A DNA stretch of 64,000 bases, taken from assembly GCA_945965395.1 (NCBI GenBank), contig CAMFND010000018.1:1-64000 (forward strand). Reading direction: 5' to 3'. The notes beneath the pieces are model-generated. The model was not told where the DNA came from. It did no database searches and saw nothing but the letters and a program-made list of their open reading frames with translations. A program made the position numbers and the translations under genes. Below are positions 8,096 to 17,706 of the stretch, one piece after another. The stretch is from an uncultured Bacteroides sp. (GTDB lineage Bacteria; Bacteroidota; Bacteroidia; Bacteroidales; Bacteroidaceae). How positions within the stretch are numbered: the first letter of the stretch is position 1; each line of letters begins with the position of its first letter.

Positions 8096-9235
8096 TTATT
8101 CTGATTCACTCAAAGTAGCAATACTTACACGGTTCCAGTCCGGTTCCGAGAACATAGCTCCTACGCCCTGACCTTCAGCTGTGATACGTGAAGCATTAAT
8201 TTTATATTTACTTACCAACATATTCTTTACAGCTTCCGCACGCTGCTTAGCGACACGTGCATTTACCTCAGCACTACCTTCCGGAGAAGCGTATCCCTTG
8301 ATAGCTACTGTACTCTTCGGATTATTCTTCATATAAGTTGCAATACGCTCAACATTCGGAATCTGGTCAGCGCTGATTGTGGTCTTTCCCTGACGGAACG
8401 TAACAACTGACTCCAATGACTTGGAATGTGTATTCTGAATAATAGTTTCTACCTGTTTAGGTGCATTACGCAAATCTGTCAGTTCTTTTTCCAAACGTGC
8501 ATTTTCTGCATCCTTTGCCCCTAAAGCTTCATCTTTACGGGCATTTTCTGCACGCAAGGCATTAATCGTTTCATTCAGAGAGTTCACCTCAGCCTGGTTG
8601 TATGGCTTCTGAATAGTCATATAGTGCTTTCCGTTGCTGCTTGCGAAACGATAAGTTACTCCAGCCAAAATTTCAATCTTCGACTTGTTTACGTTCAGTT
8701 GTTGTGCACGGTCGCCATCCATTCTGTAAACAATAGCCGGACGTACATTTACAGCCCATGCTTTTTCCTCACCCAGGTTGAAGTTAAAGCTGGCACCAAA
8801 ACGGCTTACCATATAAGAACGGTCAGTACCCATACTTGAGTTCACAAAATCATGCCCCCAGCCAAATCCAGCGATACCTTCTACTTCAAATAATCTGGGT
8901 TCACCATTATATCCCCCAAAAAGATTATTCAAGTTAATCTTACCCAATACGCCTAAATTCAAATCGTCAAAAGCTGTTTTGCTGAAAGACGTATTGATAC
9001 CTGTCAATCCTTCGAAAGAAACACCTAACACCGGAGTAATCTGTTTTCCTAATTCAATACCAGTTTCAGCACGCATATTAGGCCAAAATGCAGAATGAGC
9101 TGTAGGAGTAGTCACTCCACCTTTCACACCCACATACCAATTATCCCAAAAACGAGTTCCTTCATACGCTTTTTGTGCACTCACAGAAAGAGAAGATACA
9201 GCTAATGCTGCTACTAAAAAACTTACCTTTTTCAT
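8096..9235 (-). CDS. OmpA-like outer-membrane porin
   Basis: About 379 residues from the ATG at 9235 (MKKVSFLVAALAVSSLSVSAQ); the track start at 9247 is four codons earlier and also possible. A Sec signal peptide ends near SVSAQK. It is followed by a beta-barrel region of about 190 residues, a coiled-coil linker (LRAENARKDEALGAKDAENA) and a C-terminal OmpA domain that binds peptidoglycan (VVTFRQGKTTISADQIPNVE, GYASPEGSAEVNARVAKQRA). It is a major structural outer-membrane protein tying the membrane to the cell wall. The gene is alone, ending at a strong terminator; about 240 bp of AT-rich, gene-free DNA lie upstream. Confidence 0.92.
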   Translation of the reverse strand: MKKVSFLVAALAVSSLSVSAQKAYEGTRFWDNWYVGVKGGVTTPTAHSAFWPNMRAETGIELGKQITPVLGVSFEGLTGINTSFSKTAFDDLNLGVLGKINLNNLFGGYNGEPRLFEVEGIAGFGWGHDFVNSSMGTDRSYMVSRFGASFNFNLGEEKAWAVNVRPAIVYRMDGDRAQQLNVNKSKIEILAGVTYRFASSNGKHYMTIQKPYNQAEVNSLNETINALRAENARKDEALGAKDAENARLEKELTDLRNAPKQVETIIQNTHSKSLESVVTFRQGKTTISADQIPNVERIATYMKNNPKSTVAIKGYASPEGSAEVNARVAKQRAEAVKNMLVSKYKINASRITAEGQGVGAMFSEPDWNRVSIATLSESE

Positions 9236-9441
9236 TTTTTCATTCAAAAACTTTAATACCTAATTACTTTTATCAATCTCGATGACTTAATAACCATGAT
9301 ATCGAATATTTTGTTTTTGAAACGACAAAAGTTAACATCCATTAAGAAGTCAACGATAGCATCAGATAAACAATAAACAGCTGATTATAAGAAGGTAAGA
9401 AAGAATATTTCTACTTGAAAGAGAAAATGAAAAGAAGAAAC

Positions 9442-9476
9442 AAAAAAGGTGTCCCGATTACTCAGAACACCTTTTT
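9442..9476 (-). terminator. Terminator of the tRNA-Gln transcript
   Basis: AAAAAGGTGT / ACACCTTTTT hairpin with T-run, immediately downstream of the tRNA on the minus strand. Confidence 0.85.
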
Positions 9477-9479
9477 CTG

Positions 9480-9550
9480 TTGGGCTACTCGGACTCGAAC
9501 CAAGAAAAACAGGACCAGAATCTGTTGTGTTACCATTACACCATAGCCCA
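9480..9550 (-). tRNA. tRNA-Gln (anticodon CUG)
   Basis: The minus strand folds as a complete 71-nt cloverleaf. The acceptor stem is TGGGCTA / TAGCCCA with discriminator A, the D-stem GTGT / ACAC, the anticodon loop TTCTGGT giving CUG, a four-base variable loop, and a T-arm CTTGG-TTCGAGT-CCGAG. The CCA end is not encoded. The last pair of the anticodon stem (31-39) is an A-C mismatch, so the loop may open to nine bases. The anticodon reads CAG codons for glutamine. Confidence 0.93.
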
Positions 9551-9589
9551 AAATCAGAGAACGATTGTCATCTTTTTGTTTTGACGGTG

Positions 9590-9597
9590 CAAAGGTA
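9590..9597 (-). promoter_or_regulatory. -7 box of tRNA-Gln
   Basis: CAAAGGTA on plus, TACCTTTG on minus, 40 bp upstream of the mature tRNA 5' end. Confidence 0.6.
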
Positions 9598-9711
9598 CAA
9601 CATTTTTGGAACATACAAAGCATTTCGGCATTTTTTTCTTCCCAAAAACATATTTTTTTTCTTTTTTCAGGTTCTTTCAAGTAAAAATTTTCGGATATAC
9701 AGAAAACCAAG

Positions 9712-9719
9712 TATATTTG
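9712..9719 (+). promoter_or_regulatory. -7 box of the rsfS-ftsH-cdsA operon
   Basis: TATATTTG, 57 bp before the rsfS ATG at 9777. Located inside the longest ORF, it supports the shorter start. Confidence 0.65.
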
Positions 9720-9776
9720 CCCTATGTTATATATAGAACTTTATTTTCAATTTTAAAAATAGGAATAATCAAAAGA

Positions 9777-10136
9777 ATGAACGAAACGACAACTTTAATA
9801 GAAAAAATCATTGAAGGAATTCAAGAGAAAAAAGGCAAACAAATCGTAGTAGCTGATTTAAACGAAATAGAAGATACCATCTGTAAATATTTTATCATTT
9901 GCCAGGGAAATTCTCCCAGTCAGGTATTGGCAATTGTGGACTCCATCAAAGAACATGTAAGAAAAGAGACTGGCACTAAAGCGTATGCTATAGACGGCCA
10001 AAGAAATGCACAATGGGTAGCTATGGATTATAGTGACGTTATTGTACATATATTTTTGCCGGAAGTACGACATTTTTATAATCTGGAACACTTATGGGCA
10101 GATGCCAAACTGACCGACATCCCAGATTTGGACTAA
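9777..10136 (+). CDS. rsfS: Ribosome silencing factor RsfS (Iojap)
   Basis: 119 residues from the ATG at 9777 (MNETTTLIEKII). The track ORF begins 57 codons earlier, in non-coding AT-rich DNA that holds the promoter. RsfS binds ribosomal protein uL14 of the 50S subunit and blocks joining with 30S when nutrients are scarce. Family motifs seen are ICQGNSPSQVLAIVDSI, DGQRNAQWVAMDYSDVIVHI and the ending FLPEVRHFYNLEHLWADA. It is first in an operon with ftsH (22 bp gap) and cdsA, an order common in Bacteroidota. Confidence 0.93.
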   Translation: MNETTTLIEKIIEGIQEKKGKQIVVADLNEIEDTICKYFIICQGNSPSQVLAIVDSIKEHVRKETGTKAYAIDGQRNAQWVAMDYSDVIVHIFLPEVRHFYNLEHLWADAKLTDIPDLD

Positions 10137-10158
10137 TATATAATAAGGAAAGAGAAAT

Positions 10159-12192
10159 ATGAGTAACAACAACAATAAACCTAAAATCAATGTGCCACGC
10201 TTTAATTTAACGTGGCTTTATGTTATCATTGCCTTGATTTTTGCCTTCCTCTATTTTTCCGGAGATGAAGGAAGTGCCACCAAAGAGGTGAACTATACCG
10301 AATTTCAGGAAATGGTTACCAAAGGATATGCAGATAAAATCGTGGCATACGACAACAATACGGTGGAAATGTATATCAAGCCAGATCACATTGTAGATGT
10401 ATTCAAAAAAGATGCCAACAAAGTCGGAAGAAGCCCTTCTATCAATGTACAAATTGGCTCCATGGAAGCTTTGGATAAGTTTCTGGATGAGCAGACGAAA
10501 GAAGGAAACTTTACCGGCTCTATCAAATACGAAAAGAAAAGTGACTATTTTAGCATAATCCTGTGGAATGTTTTGCCGTTTGTTTTCCTTATTGGTATCT
10601 GGATGTTTGCCATGCGCCGCATGGGTGGCGGCGGAGGCGCCGGAGGAGGCTCAAACGTATTTAATGTGGGAAGAAGCAAAGCACAGCTTTTTGAAAAAGG
10701 AACTAACCGCATTACGTTTAAGGATGTAGCCGGACAAGCTGCTGCCAAACAGGAAGTACAGGAAATTGTAGATTTCTTGAAACAGCCGCAAAAATATACG
10801 GAACTGGGTGGAAAAATTCCTAAAGGTGCTTTACTAGTAGGCCCTCCGGGAACTGGTAAAACATTGTTAGCCAAAGCTGTAGCAGGTGAAGCCGATGTAC
10901 CTTTCTTCTCTATTTCGGGTTCGGACTTTGTAGAAATGTTTGTCGGTGTCGGTGCTTCTCGCGTACGTGATTTGTTCCGTCAGGCAAAAGAAAAATCGCC
11001 TTGTATCATCTTTATTGATGAAATTGATGCCGTAGGCCGTGCCCGTGGCAAAAACCCAAGCATGGGAGGAAATGACGAACGTGAAAATACATTGAACCAG
11101 CTTCTGACAGAGATGGACGGATTTGGTTCAAACAGTGGAGTCATTATCTTAGCGGCAACTAACCGTGTAGATATTTTGGACAAAGCCTTACTGCGTGCAG
11201 GACGCTTTGATCGACAAATATATGTAGACCTTCCTGACCTGAATGAACGAAAGGAAGTGTTTGGTGTTCATCTTACCCCCCTGAAGCTAGACAATAGTGT
11301 AGACGTAGATTTATTAGCACGACAAACTCCTGGTTTCAGCGGTGCGGATATTGCCAATGTATGTAATGAAGCTGCTCTTATTGCAGCACGTCATCAAAAG
11401 AAGAGTGTAGATAAAGATGATTTCTTAGCTGCAATTGACCGTATTGTAGGTGGTCTGGAAAAGAAAACAAAAGTCATGACTGCCGCCGAAAAACGTGCTA
11501 TTGCACTTCACGAAGCAGGTCACGCCACCATCTCATGGTTCTTGGAACATGCCAACCCGCTGATTAAAGTAACCATTGTTCCAAGAGGACGTGCGTTAGG
11601 AGCAGCATGGTATCTGCCAGAAGAACGACAGATCACTACTAAGGAACAAATGCTGGATGAAATGTGTGCCACATTAGGTGGACGTGCTGCTGAAGAAATT
11701 TTCATCGGACACATCTCCACCGGAGCAATGAATGACTTGGAAAGAGTCACCAAACAGGCTTACGGCATGATTGCATACGCTGGTATGAGTGACAAGCTTC
11801 CTAATCTCTGCTATTATAATAGCAATGAAGATTACAGCTTTACGAAACCATACAGTGAACATACAGCCGAGCTTATAGACCAGGAAGTACAGCACATGAT
11901 TAATGAGCAGTACATGCGCGCAAAGGCCTTGCTGCAAGAACATAGTGAAGGCCACAACCAACTGGCACAGCTGTTAATTGACCGAGAAGTAATCTTTGCT
12001 GAAGATGTTGAAAAGATTTTCGGTAAACGTCCATGGACTTCCCGTTCGGAAGAAATTATGGCAGCCAATGAGCAGCTACCGGAAACCAAACAGCTGGAAA
12101 ACAAGCAGAAAAATACGGATAATGAAAATAATTCTTCCTCTGAAAATAACATACCTTCACAGGAAGAAAACCAGGAAAAAGGAGAAGCATAA
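10159..12192 (+). CDS. ftsH: ATP-dependent zinc metalloprotease FtsH
   Basis: A 677-residue membrane-anchored AAA+ protease that degrades misfolded membrane proteins and regulatory proteins. Two membrane segments, near residues 17-34 and 130-150, bracket a periplasmic domain. A glycine-rich linker follows, then the AAA+ module with Walker A GPPGTGKT at about 228-235, Walker [13 protein letters not shown], and the second region of homology ([20 protein letters not shown]). The protease domain has the zinc motif HEAGH at about 451-455. The last 50 residues are a polar, glutamate- and asparagine-rich tail. Second gene of the rsfS-ftsH-cdsA operon. Confidence 0.97.
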   Translation: MSNNNNKPKINVPRFNLTWLYVIIALIFAFLYFSGDEGSATKEVNYTEFQEMVTKGYADKIVAYDNNTVEMYIKPDHIVDVFKKDANKVGRSPSINVQIGSMEALDKFLDEQTKEGNFTGSIKYEKKSDYFSIILWNVLPFVFLIGIWMFAMRRMGGGGGAGGGSNVFNVGRSKAQLFEKGTNRITFKDVAGQAAAKQEVQEIVDFLKQPQKYTELGGKIPKGALLVGPPGTGKTLLAKAVAGEADVPFFSISGSDFVEMFVGVGASRVRDLFRQAKEKSPCIIFIDEIDAVGRARGKNPSMGGNDERENTLNQLLTEMDGFGSNSGVIILAATNRVDILDKALLRAGRFDRQIYVDLPDLNERKEVFGVHLTPLKLDNSVDVDLLARQTPGFSGADIANVCNEAALIAARHQKKSVDKDDFLAAIDRIVGGLEKKTKVMTAAEKRAIALHEAGHATISWFLEHANPLIKVTIVPRGRALGAAWYLPEERQITTKEQMLDEMCATLGGRAAEEIFIGHISTGAMNDLERVTKQAYGMIAYAGMSDKLPNLCYYNSNEDYSFTKPYSEHTAELIDQEVQHMINEQYMRAKALLQEHSEGHNQLAQLLIDREVIFAEDVEKIFGKRPWTSRSEEIMAANEQLPETKQLENKQKNTDNENNSSSENNIPSQEENQEKGEA

Positions 12193-12212
12193 CCGAATAA
12201 AAACCAACTAAC

Positions 12213-13070
12213 GTGAAAAATAACTTTATTCAACGAGCAATTACGGGAATAATCTTCGTAGGAGTACTCATTGGTTGTATTCTTGGAGGCCCTATCTCTT
12301 TTAGTCTATTGTTTGCTCTGATTACAGCCTTGACCATTCATGAATTCGGGGTTATCATCAGCAAACAGCCGGATGTAGAGATAAACAAACCTATATGTAT
12401 GTTGGCCGGCGTATTTCTGTTCTTTGGTTTTGCCTATTTAGGAGTCATGCCAGGGCAAACAGAAATCCTGATTCCTTATTTATTTCTTATCATATACTTA
12501 CTTGTCAGCGAGTTATATTTAAAGAAAAAAAATCCGCTGAACAATTGGGCCTATGCCATGATGAGCCAAATCTACATCGCACTTTCGTTTGCTATGTTAA
12601 ACGTACTGGCCTATCATTCTATTGGAAATGAAGGAGAATTGTCAAATTACCAGGTACAGTACAACCCAATACTGCCGTTGTCAATATTTATTTTCACATG
12701 GATTAATGATACGGGAGCCTACTGCACCGGTATACTATTCGGAAAACATCGCTTGTTTGAACGAATTTCTCCTAAAAAATCATGGGAAGGTTCCATTGGT
12801 GGAGGAGTTTTCAGTATTATAGCTGCCATTGTGATGGCACATTACTTCCCATTCATGTCGATTAGTATCTGGATAGGATTGGCTTTGACCGTGGTAATAT
12901 TCGGAACATTAGGCGATTTAACAGAATCTCTGCTTAAACGTACTATTGGCATAAAAGATTCGGGCAACATATTACCTGGCCATGGAGGTATGTTAGACCG
13001 CTTTGACAGCACCCTGATGGCCGTTCCAGCAGCGGTTGTTTATCTGTATATCATTTCTTTTATTAAATAA
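12213..13070 (+). CDS. cdsA: Phosphatidate cytidylyltransferase
   Basis: A 285-residue integral membrane enzyme that makes CDP-diacylglycerol from CTP and phosphatidic acid, the branch point of phospholipid synthesis. It starts at GTG, 20 bp after ftsH. About eight membrane segments are apparent. The C-terminal signature is complete: SPKKSWEGSIGG, then GDLTESLLKRTIGIKDSGN and LPGHGGMLDRFDS, matching the CDS family pattern. The operon ends at a hairpin shared with the convergent lpxB. Confidence 0.95.
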   Translation: MKNNFIQRAITGIIFVGVLIGCILGGPISFSLLFALITALTIHEFGVIISKQPDVEINKPICMLAGVFLFFGFAYLGVMPGQTEILIPYLFLIIYLLVSELYLKKKNPLNNWAYAMMSQIYIALSFAMLNVLAYHSIGNEGELSNYQVQYNPILPLSIFIFTWINDTGAYCTGILFGKHRLFERISPKKSWEGSIGGGVFSIIAAIVMAHYFPFMSISIWIGLALTVVIFGTLGDLTESLLKRTIGIKDSGNILPGHGGMLDRFDSTLMAVPAAVVYLYIISFIK

Positions 13071-13087
13071 TATAAGCAGAAAATTTA

Positions 13088-13121
13088 TAACAGGTCCTTC
13101 AGTCTTACTGCAAGGACCTGT
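13088..13121. terminator. Bidirectional terminator between cdsA and lpxB
   Basis: ACAGGTCCTT / AAGGACCTGT hairpin. Its right arm forms the last codons of lpxB, so terminator and coding sequence overlap. Confidence 0.75.
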
Positions 13122-14256
13122 TGTATTTTTGAGATAAAAGTTCAACGATTTTTCCGGCTGCCCGTTCAGAAGCTCCTTCCTGTCCAAGAATTTTAATCAA
13201 TGCATCATAATCCTGCAACATTTGTTCACGGGGCATTTGCCCGGGGAGGATTACTTCTAATTGCTGTTTCACATTTTCTACAGTCATGCCATCAGCAACC
13301 AGTTCAGCCACCACTTCACGACCTGCAATCAGGTTGACCAAAGAAATATATTTTACTTTTAAAATATGCCGACGTAAGAATGAAACCAGCTTTCCAGCAG
13401 CTGTATAATAACACACCACTTGGGGCACCCGGAACAAGGCGGTTTCGAGTGTAGCCGTACCACTGGTAACCAAAGCAGCTGTAGCATGACTCAGCAAGCT
13501 ATATGTCTGCCCAAATATAATTTTGGTATCAGCCCCCGTATAAGCCTGATAAAATTCAGGTGCTATTCCAGGAGCACCCGCAATAACAAACTGATATTCT
13601 GTGTAATTACAGGATGCTTGTATCATCCGCTGCAAATTATCCTTAATTTCCTGCTTACGACTACCTGCCAACAACGCAATAATCGGCTTTTTATCTAACC
13701 CGTTACGAAGGGTAAATTCCTCAAAACTCTCGGTATATCCCTGCTTAAAACAATGTATAGCATCCACACACGGATTTCCGACATAATGAATAGGATAATT
13801 ATGCTTCTTGAAAAAATCCACTTCAAAAGGAAGTATAGAAAACAATTCATCCACATCTCGTTTAATATTCTTGATGCGGTATTCCTTCCAAGCCCAGATT
13901 TTAGGAGAGATATAATAAAAGATAGGAATATTCGTATGCGCTTTTATATATTCAGCTATTTTCAGGTTAAACCCCGGATAATCCACCAAAATCAAGACAT
14001 CGGGATTCCACTGAACAATATCTTTCTTGCAAAAATCCATATTACGAAAGATTGTCCGCAAATGAAGCAACACCGGGATAAATCCCATGTATGCCATATC
14101 CTTATAATGCTTGACCTGTGAACCTCCTGCAGCCGCCATCAAATCGCCTCCGAAAAAACGAAACTCAGCTTTAGGATCTTTCGTTTGCAGTGCCTTTATT
14201 AAATTAGATGCATGCAAATCACCCGAGGCTTCACCTACAATTAAATAATATTTCAT
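13105..14256 (-). CDS. lpxB: Lipid-A-disaccharide synthase
   Basis: 383 residues from the ATG at 14256 (MKYYLIVGEASGDLHASNLI). The track ORF extends 33 codons further into surE and lacks LpxB similarity there. LpxB is a peripheral inner-membrane GT19 enzyme that condenses UDP-2,3-diacylglucosamine with lipid X to make the lipid A disaccharide. The N-terminal GEASGDLHASNL motif is diagnostic; PIFYYISPKIWAWKEYRIKN and LLAGSRKQEI follow, then the nucleotide site region ALVTSGTATLETALFRVPQV. Its start overlaps the surE stop as ATGA, indicating translational coupling. Confidence 0.95.
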   Translation of the reverse strand: MKYYLIVGEASGDLHASNLIKALQTKDPKAEFRFFGGDLMAAAGGSQVKHYKDMAYMGFIPVLLHLRTIFRNMDFCKKDIVQWNPDVLILVDYPGFNLKIAEYIKAHTNIPIFYYISPKIWAWKEYRIKNIKRDVDELFSILPFEVDFFKKHNYPIHYVGNPCVDAIHCFKQGYTESFEEFTLRNGLDKKPIIALLAGSRKQEIKDNLQRMIQASCNYTEYQFVIAGAPGIAPEFYQAYTGADTKIIFGQTYSLLSHATAALVTSGTATLETALFRVPQVVCYYTAAGKLVSFLRRHILKVKYISLVNLIAGREVVAELVADGMTVENVKQQLEVILPGQMPREQMLQDYDALIKILGQEGASERAAGKIVELLSQKYNRSLQ

Positions 14257-15041
14257 AGCTGCCAGTTCCAGTGATTTAGTTGTTCCATCAAAGTATAAGC
14301 CGTCACGTCTATCTGAGTAGGAGTAATGGCTACGTATCCATGATCTAATGCCCAATGGTCGGTATCTTGTGCCTCGGGTTCATCGTTCCGGTAAGAGCCT
14401 GTAAGCCAATAATAATTCCCGCCTCTGGGATGAACAGACTTTACAAACTCATTTGTCCAGACTCCGTCTGTTTGCCGACAAATACGCACTCCTTTCAAAT
14501 CCTTTACATCAGGGAAATTTACATTCAAACAGGTTCCTACAGGCAATCCATGCTGCAAGACCTCTTCTACGATACGTTGTATATAAGGGAAAGTGGGCGT
14601 AAAATCAGCATCTTCCGCATGATTACAAAGAGAAAAACCGACTGAAGGTATCTTCTTCAGACATCCCTCTATAACAACTCCCATTGTACCTGAATAGTGC
14701 ACATTGACAGAAGAGTTATCTCCGTGATTAATTCCTCCTATCACCATATCAGGTGTACGGGGTACCAAGTCGTGCAAAGCCAGTTTCACACAGTCCACAG
14801 GAGTACCCGTACAACTGTACAATGAAAACCCCGGTGCCGACTCTATCTTTTTACAACGAAGCGGATGCTCTGAAGTAATGGAACCGGAAGCTCCTGAACG
14901 TGGTCCAGAAGGTGCTACTACCATCAAATCAGCCATTGGCCTTAATACTTTTATTAGTTCCTGAATGCCTTTTACCGCAAATCCATCATCATTCGACAAC
15001 AACAGAAATGGTTTCTCTTTCATCATATCTTTATTATCCAA
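14253..15041 (-). CDS. surE: 5'/3'-nucleotidase SurE
   Basis: 262 residues. SurE is a metal-dependent phosphatase acting on nucleoside 5'- and 3'-monophosphates. The metal-binding aspartates are in LLLSNDDGFAVKGI near the N-terminus, followed by VVAPSGPRSGASGSIT, GTPVDCVKLAL and VIGGINHGDNSSVNVHYSGT, all family hallmarks. The start may be the first ATG or the internal MMKEKP at codon 6. It is coupled to lpxB by a 4-bp overlap, a pairing common in Bacteroides. About 200 bp separate it from the divergent parA. Confidence 0.95.
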   Translation of the reverse strand: MDNKDMMKEKPFLLLSNDDGFAVKGIQELIKVLRPMADLMVVAPSGPRSGASGSITSEHPLRCKKIESAPGFSLYSCTGTPVDCVKLALHDLVPRTPDMVIGGINHGDNSSVNVHYSGTMGVVIEGCLKKIPSVGFSLCNHAEDADFTPTFPYIQRIVEEVLQHGLPVGTCLNVNFPDVKDLKGVRICRQTDGVWTNEFVKSVHPRGGNYYWLTGSYRNDEPEAQDTDHWALDHGYVAITPTQIDVTAYTLMEQLNHWNWQL

Positions 15042-15113
15042 ACTTTTATGAGTGTAAAGTTACAACAAATCTTAATCTTACCAAACCACATCATGCAATT
15101 AGCTAAAAATATA

Positions 15114-15121
15114 TATCTTTG
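15114..15121 (+). promoter_or_regulatory. -7 box of the parA operon
   Basis: TATCTTTG followed by a leader of about 110 nt before the parA ATG. Nothing else recognisable is seen between surE and parA. Confidence 0.6.
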
Positions 15122-15240
15122 CCCGCGTGAAGTTATTAACAGATGAGGTGAGTTTTCAACACTTTCCCAAAAGTCATGGAATTTTAATTGAAACTATCGT
15201 CATTTATTAGTTACTTCGCAATCAGAATAAACTGATTAAT

Positions 15241-16008
15241 ATGGGAAAAATTATTGCTTTAGCCAACCAAAAAGGAGGTGTAGGCAAAACTACTACCACT
15301 ATAAATTTGGCTGCATCTTTAGCTACTCTCGAGAAGAAAGTACTAGTGATTGACGCTGACCCTCAGGCAAATGCCTCATCCGGCCTTGGTGTAGATTTGA
15401 AAGACATCGACTGTTCAATCTATGAATGTCTGATCAACCAGGCTGACATACGGGAAGCGATTTATACAACCGATATTGACGGATTAGACATCATACCTTC
15501 TCACATTGACCTGGTGGGTGCTGAAATCGAAATGCTGAATTTGGAGAACCGCGAGAAAATCATGCGACGTGCGTTAGAGCCGATGAAAAGCGAATACGAT
15601 TACATTTTGATAGACTGTTCTCCATCTTTAGGTTTAATTACCATCAATGCCTTAACAGCTGCCGACTCTGTAATTATTCCTGTACAATGTGAGTATTTTG
15701 CGCTGGAAGGTATCAGCAAGCTTTTAAACACGATTAAGATTATCAAGACAAAACTAAATCCTTCATTGGAAATCGAAGGATTCCTGCTAACAATGTTCGA
15801 CTCACGCTTGCGTCTGGCCAACCAGATATACGACGAAGTGAAAAGACATTTTCAGGAACTGGTTTTCAAAACCATTATTCAACGTAATGTCAAACTAAGT
15901 GAAGCACCCAGCCACGGTATTCCTGCCATTCTTTATGATGCAGAATCAACCGGAGCTAAAAACCATTTGGCTTTAGCCAATGAAATTATAACAAGAAATA
16001 GCAAATAA
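15241..16008 (+). CDS. parA: Chromosome partitioning ATPase ParA (Soj family)
   Basis: A 255-residue deviant Walker ATPase. The P-loop NQKGGVGKTTTTINLA at about residues 9-24 includes the signature lysine, Walker A' is VLVIDADPQANASSG, and the Walker B region is YILIDCSPSLGLITINAL. ATP-bound ParA coats the nucleoid and moves ParB-parS complexes during segregation. The short N-terminus without a helix-turn-helix marks the chromosomal rather than plasmid P1 type. parB follows after 4 bp. No oriC or dnaA is in the window. Confidence 0.95.
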   Translation: MGKIIALANQKGGVGKTTTTINLAASLATLEKKVLVIDADPQANASSGLGVDLKDIDCSIYECLINQADIREAIYTTDIDGLDIIPSHIDLVGAEIEMLNLENREKIMRRALEPMKSEYDYILIDCSPSLGLITINALTAADSVIIPVQCEYFALEGISKLLNTIKIIKTKLNPSLEIEGFLLTMFDSRLRLANQIYDEVKRHFQELVFKTIIQRNVKLSEAPSHGIPAILYDAESTGAKNHLALANEIITRNSK

Positions 16009-16012
16009 GTAT

Positions 16013-16909
16013 ATGGCAGTACAAAAAAAATTTGCATTAGGACGAGGACTTGATGCCCTGATATCCAACGAAGAAGTGAAAACTTCCGGATCATCATCCA
16101 TCAACGAAATAGAAGTGGACAAAATATCCGTAAACCCTAATCAGCCTCGTCGTGAATTTGACCCTATCGCCCTGCAAGAACTGGCTGATTCCATTGCGGA
16201 AATAGGTATCATCCAGCCTATCACCTTACGTAGACTAAACGAAGATTCATATCAAATTATCGCTGGTGAAAGACGATATAGGGCATCCATACTTGCCGGT
16301 CTAAAAACAATTCCAGCATACATTCGTACTGCAGATGACGAGAATGTGATGGAAATGGCCTTGATTGAAAATATTCAACGCGAAGACCTAAACTCCCTGG
16401 AAATCGCACTGGCCTACCAGCATTTAATCGAACAATATGAACTGACACAAGAACGCCTGAGCGAACGCATTGGCAAAAAACGAACAACCATAGCAAACTA
16501 TTTACGTCTGCTAAAATTGCCGGCCTCCATACAGGTAGCCTTGAAGAATAAGGAAATAGATATGGGACATGCGCGTGCGCTATTAACCCTGGAAGACCCT
16601 AAAACTCAGATACGTATCTTTAATGAGACAGTCGCTCAAGGGTATTCCGTGCGTAAAGTGGAAGAAATTGTAAAAGCACTGGCTAACGGTGAAAGCATAA
16701 AAAGCGGAGGAAAAACAATCTCTGCAAAAGGCACACAATTATCTGAAGAATACTCTATACTCCAAAATCACCTGTGCAATTTCTTTGGAACGAAAGTACA
16801 GCTTTCCTGTACCAATAAAGGGAAAGGAAAGATCAGCATTCCTTTCAACAGCGATGCAGACCTGGAAAGAATTATGGAGATTCTGGATTCTTTGAAAAAA
16901 ACGGAATAA
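16013..16909 (+). CDS. parB: Chromosome partitioning protein ParB
   Basis: 298 residues. The N-terminal CTPase/ParB domain shows VNPNQPRREFDPIALQELA, the arginine patch GERRYRASILAG and ENIQREDLNSLEIA. A helix-turn-helix follows (LTQERLSERIGKKRTTIANY), then the C-terminal dimerisation region. ParB binds parS, loads as a sliding clamp using CTP and recruits SMC. No contiguous parS palindrome (TTTCACGTGAAA) was noticed in the window, although arrays A and B contain its half-sites. It is the second gene of a five-gene run ending with rel. Confidence 0.95.
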   Translation: MAVQKKFALGRGLDALISNEEVKTSGSSSINEIEVDKISVNPNQPRREFDPIALQELADSIAEIGIIQPITLRRLNEDSYQIIAGERRYRASILAGLKTIPAYIRTADDENVMEMALIENIQREDLNSLEIALAYQHLIEQYELTQERLSERIGKKRTTIANYLRLLKLPASIQVALKNKEIDMGHARALLTLEDPKTQIRIFNETVAQGYSVRKVEEIVKALANGESIKSGGKTISAKGTQLSEEYSILQNHLCNFFGTKVQLSCTNKGKGKISIPFNSDADLERIMEILDSLKKTE

Positions 16910-16920
16910 ACAAAAATAAT

Positions 16921-17703
16921 TTGAGAGCACATACTTTTACATATATTCTGTCGCTTATCTTGCTATTCTGTATCTCCTGGGGGAATATGGAAGTAAATGC
17001 ACAGCGAGCCCAAAAACGCAGGGAGGGTATACTGACAACTGATTCTATTCGTTCACAGAATCGGGCAGACAGCCTGGCTTTGGCCGATACGACCAACCTG
17101 CAGCGACAACTCGCATTGGAGGCACTGGAAGCCCCAGTAGACACTGCAGTTTTGGCAAGAGAAAACGACTCCATTCAAAAAACTCTGCCTCCTGCTCAGG
17201 AGAAAAAACGCTGGATACCTAATTCTAACCGCACTGTATGGTTAGGACTCGTTATCCCCGGGGCCGGACAGATTTACAATCGGAAGTACTGGAAACTGCC
17301 TATCATTTATGGAGGTTTCGTAGGGTGTGCATACGCCTTGACCTGGAATGGGCAGATGTATAAGGATTATTCTCAGGCCTATCAAGACATTATGAGTAAT
17401 AATCCCAATAGCAACAGCTATATGGACTTTCTTCCTCCTGGAACAAATGTCAATGATCGCTTGGAGTATTGGCAGGAAATCTTCCGAAAACGAAAAGATC
17501 TTTATCGACGTCAACGCGATTTAAGTATATTTGCATTCATTGGTGTATATCTGCTATCAGTGATTGATGCCTATGTAGATGCCGAGCTGTCTGATTTTGA
17601 TATTAGCAAAGACCTCAGCATGAAATGGGAACCTACCGTGTTCAACGATGCATTCCGCAACCGTCCGCAAGGAGTTGGTTTGCAATGCTGTATTAAATTT
17701 TAA
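16921..17703 (+). CDS. DUF5683 domain protein (probable membrane protein)
   Basis: 260 residues starting at TTG; the next in-frame ATG at 16987 would remove most of an apparent signal peptide (YILSLILLFCISWGN... ending VNAQRA). After a variable stretch of about 70 residues comes the DUF5683 core: LGLVIPGAGQIYNRKYWKLP, IYGGFVGCAYALTWN and, near the end, LSIFAFIGVYLLSVIDAYVDAEL. The core resembles small membrane proteins with two or three helices. Function is unknown. It sits between parB and a lytic transglycosylase, 11 and 3 bp away, so it is probably envelope-related. Confidence 0.82.
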   Translation: MRAHTFTYILSLILLFCISWGNMEVNAQRAQKRREGILTTDSIRSQNRADSLALADTTNLQRQLALEALEAPVDTAVLARENDSIQKTLPPAQEKKRWIPNSNRTVWLGLVIPGAGQIYNRKYWKLPIIYGGFVGCAYALTWNGQMYKDYSQAYQDIMSNNPNSNSYMDFLPPGTNVNDRLEYWQEIFRKRKDLYRRQRDLSIFAFIGVYLLSVIDAYVDAELSDFDISKDLSMKWEPTVFNDAFRNRPQGVGLQCCIKF

Positions 17704-17706
17704 AAG

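Noticed and set aside
15241-16909. Replication origin near parAB
   Set aside because: No dnaA, no DnaA-box cluster and no AT-rich unwinding region noticed; parAB alone does not mark oriC.
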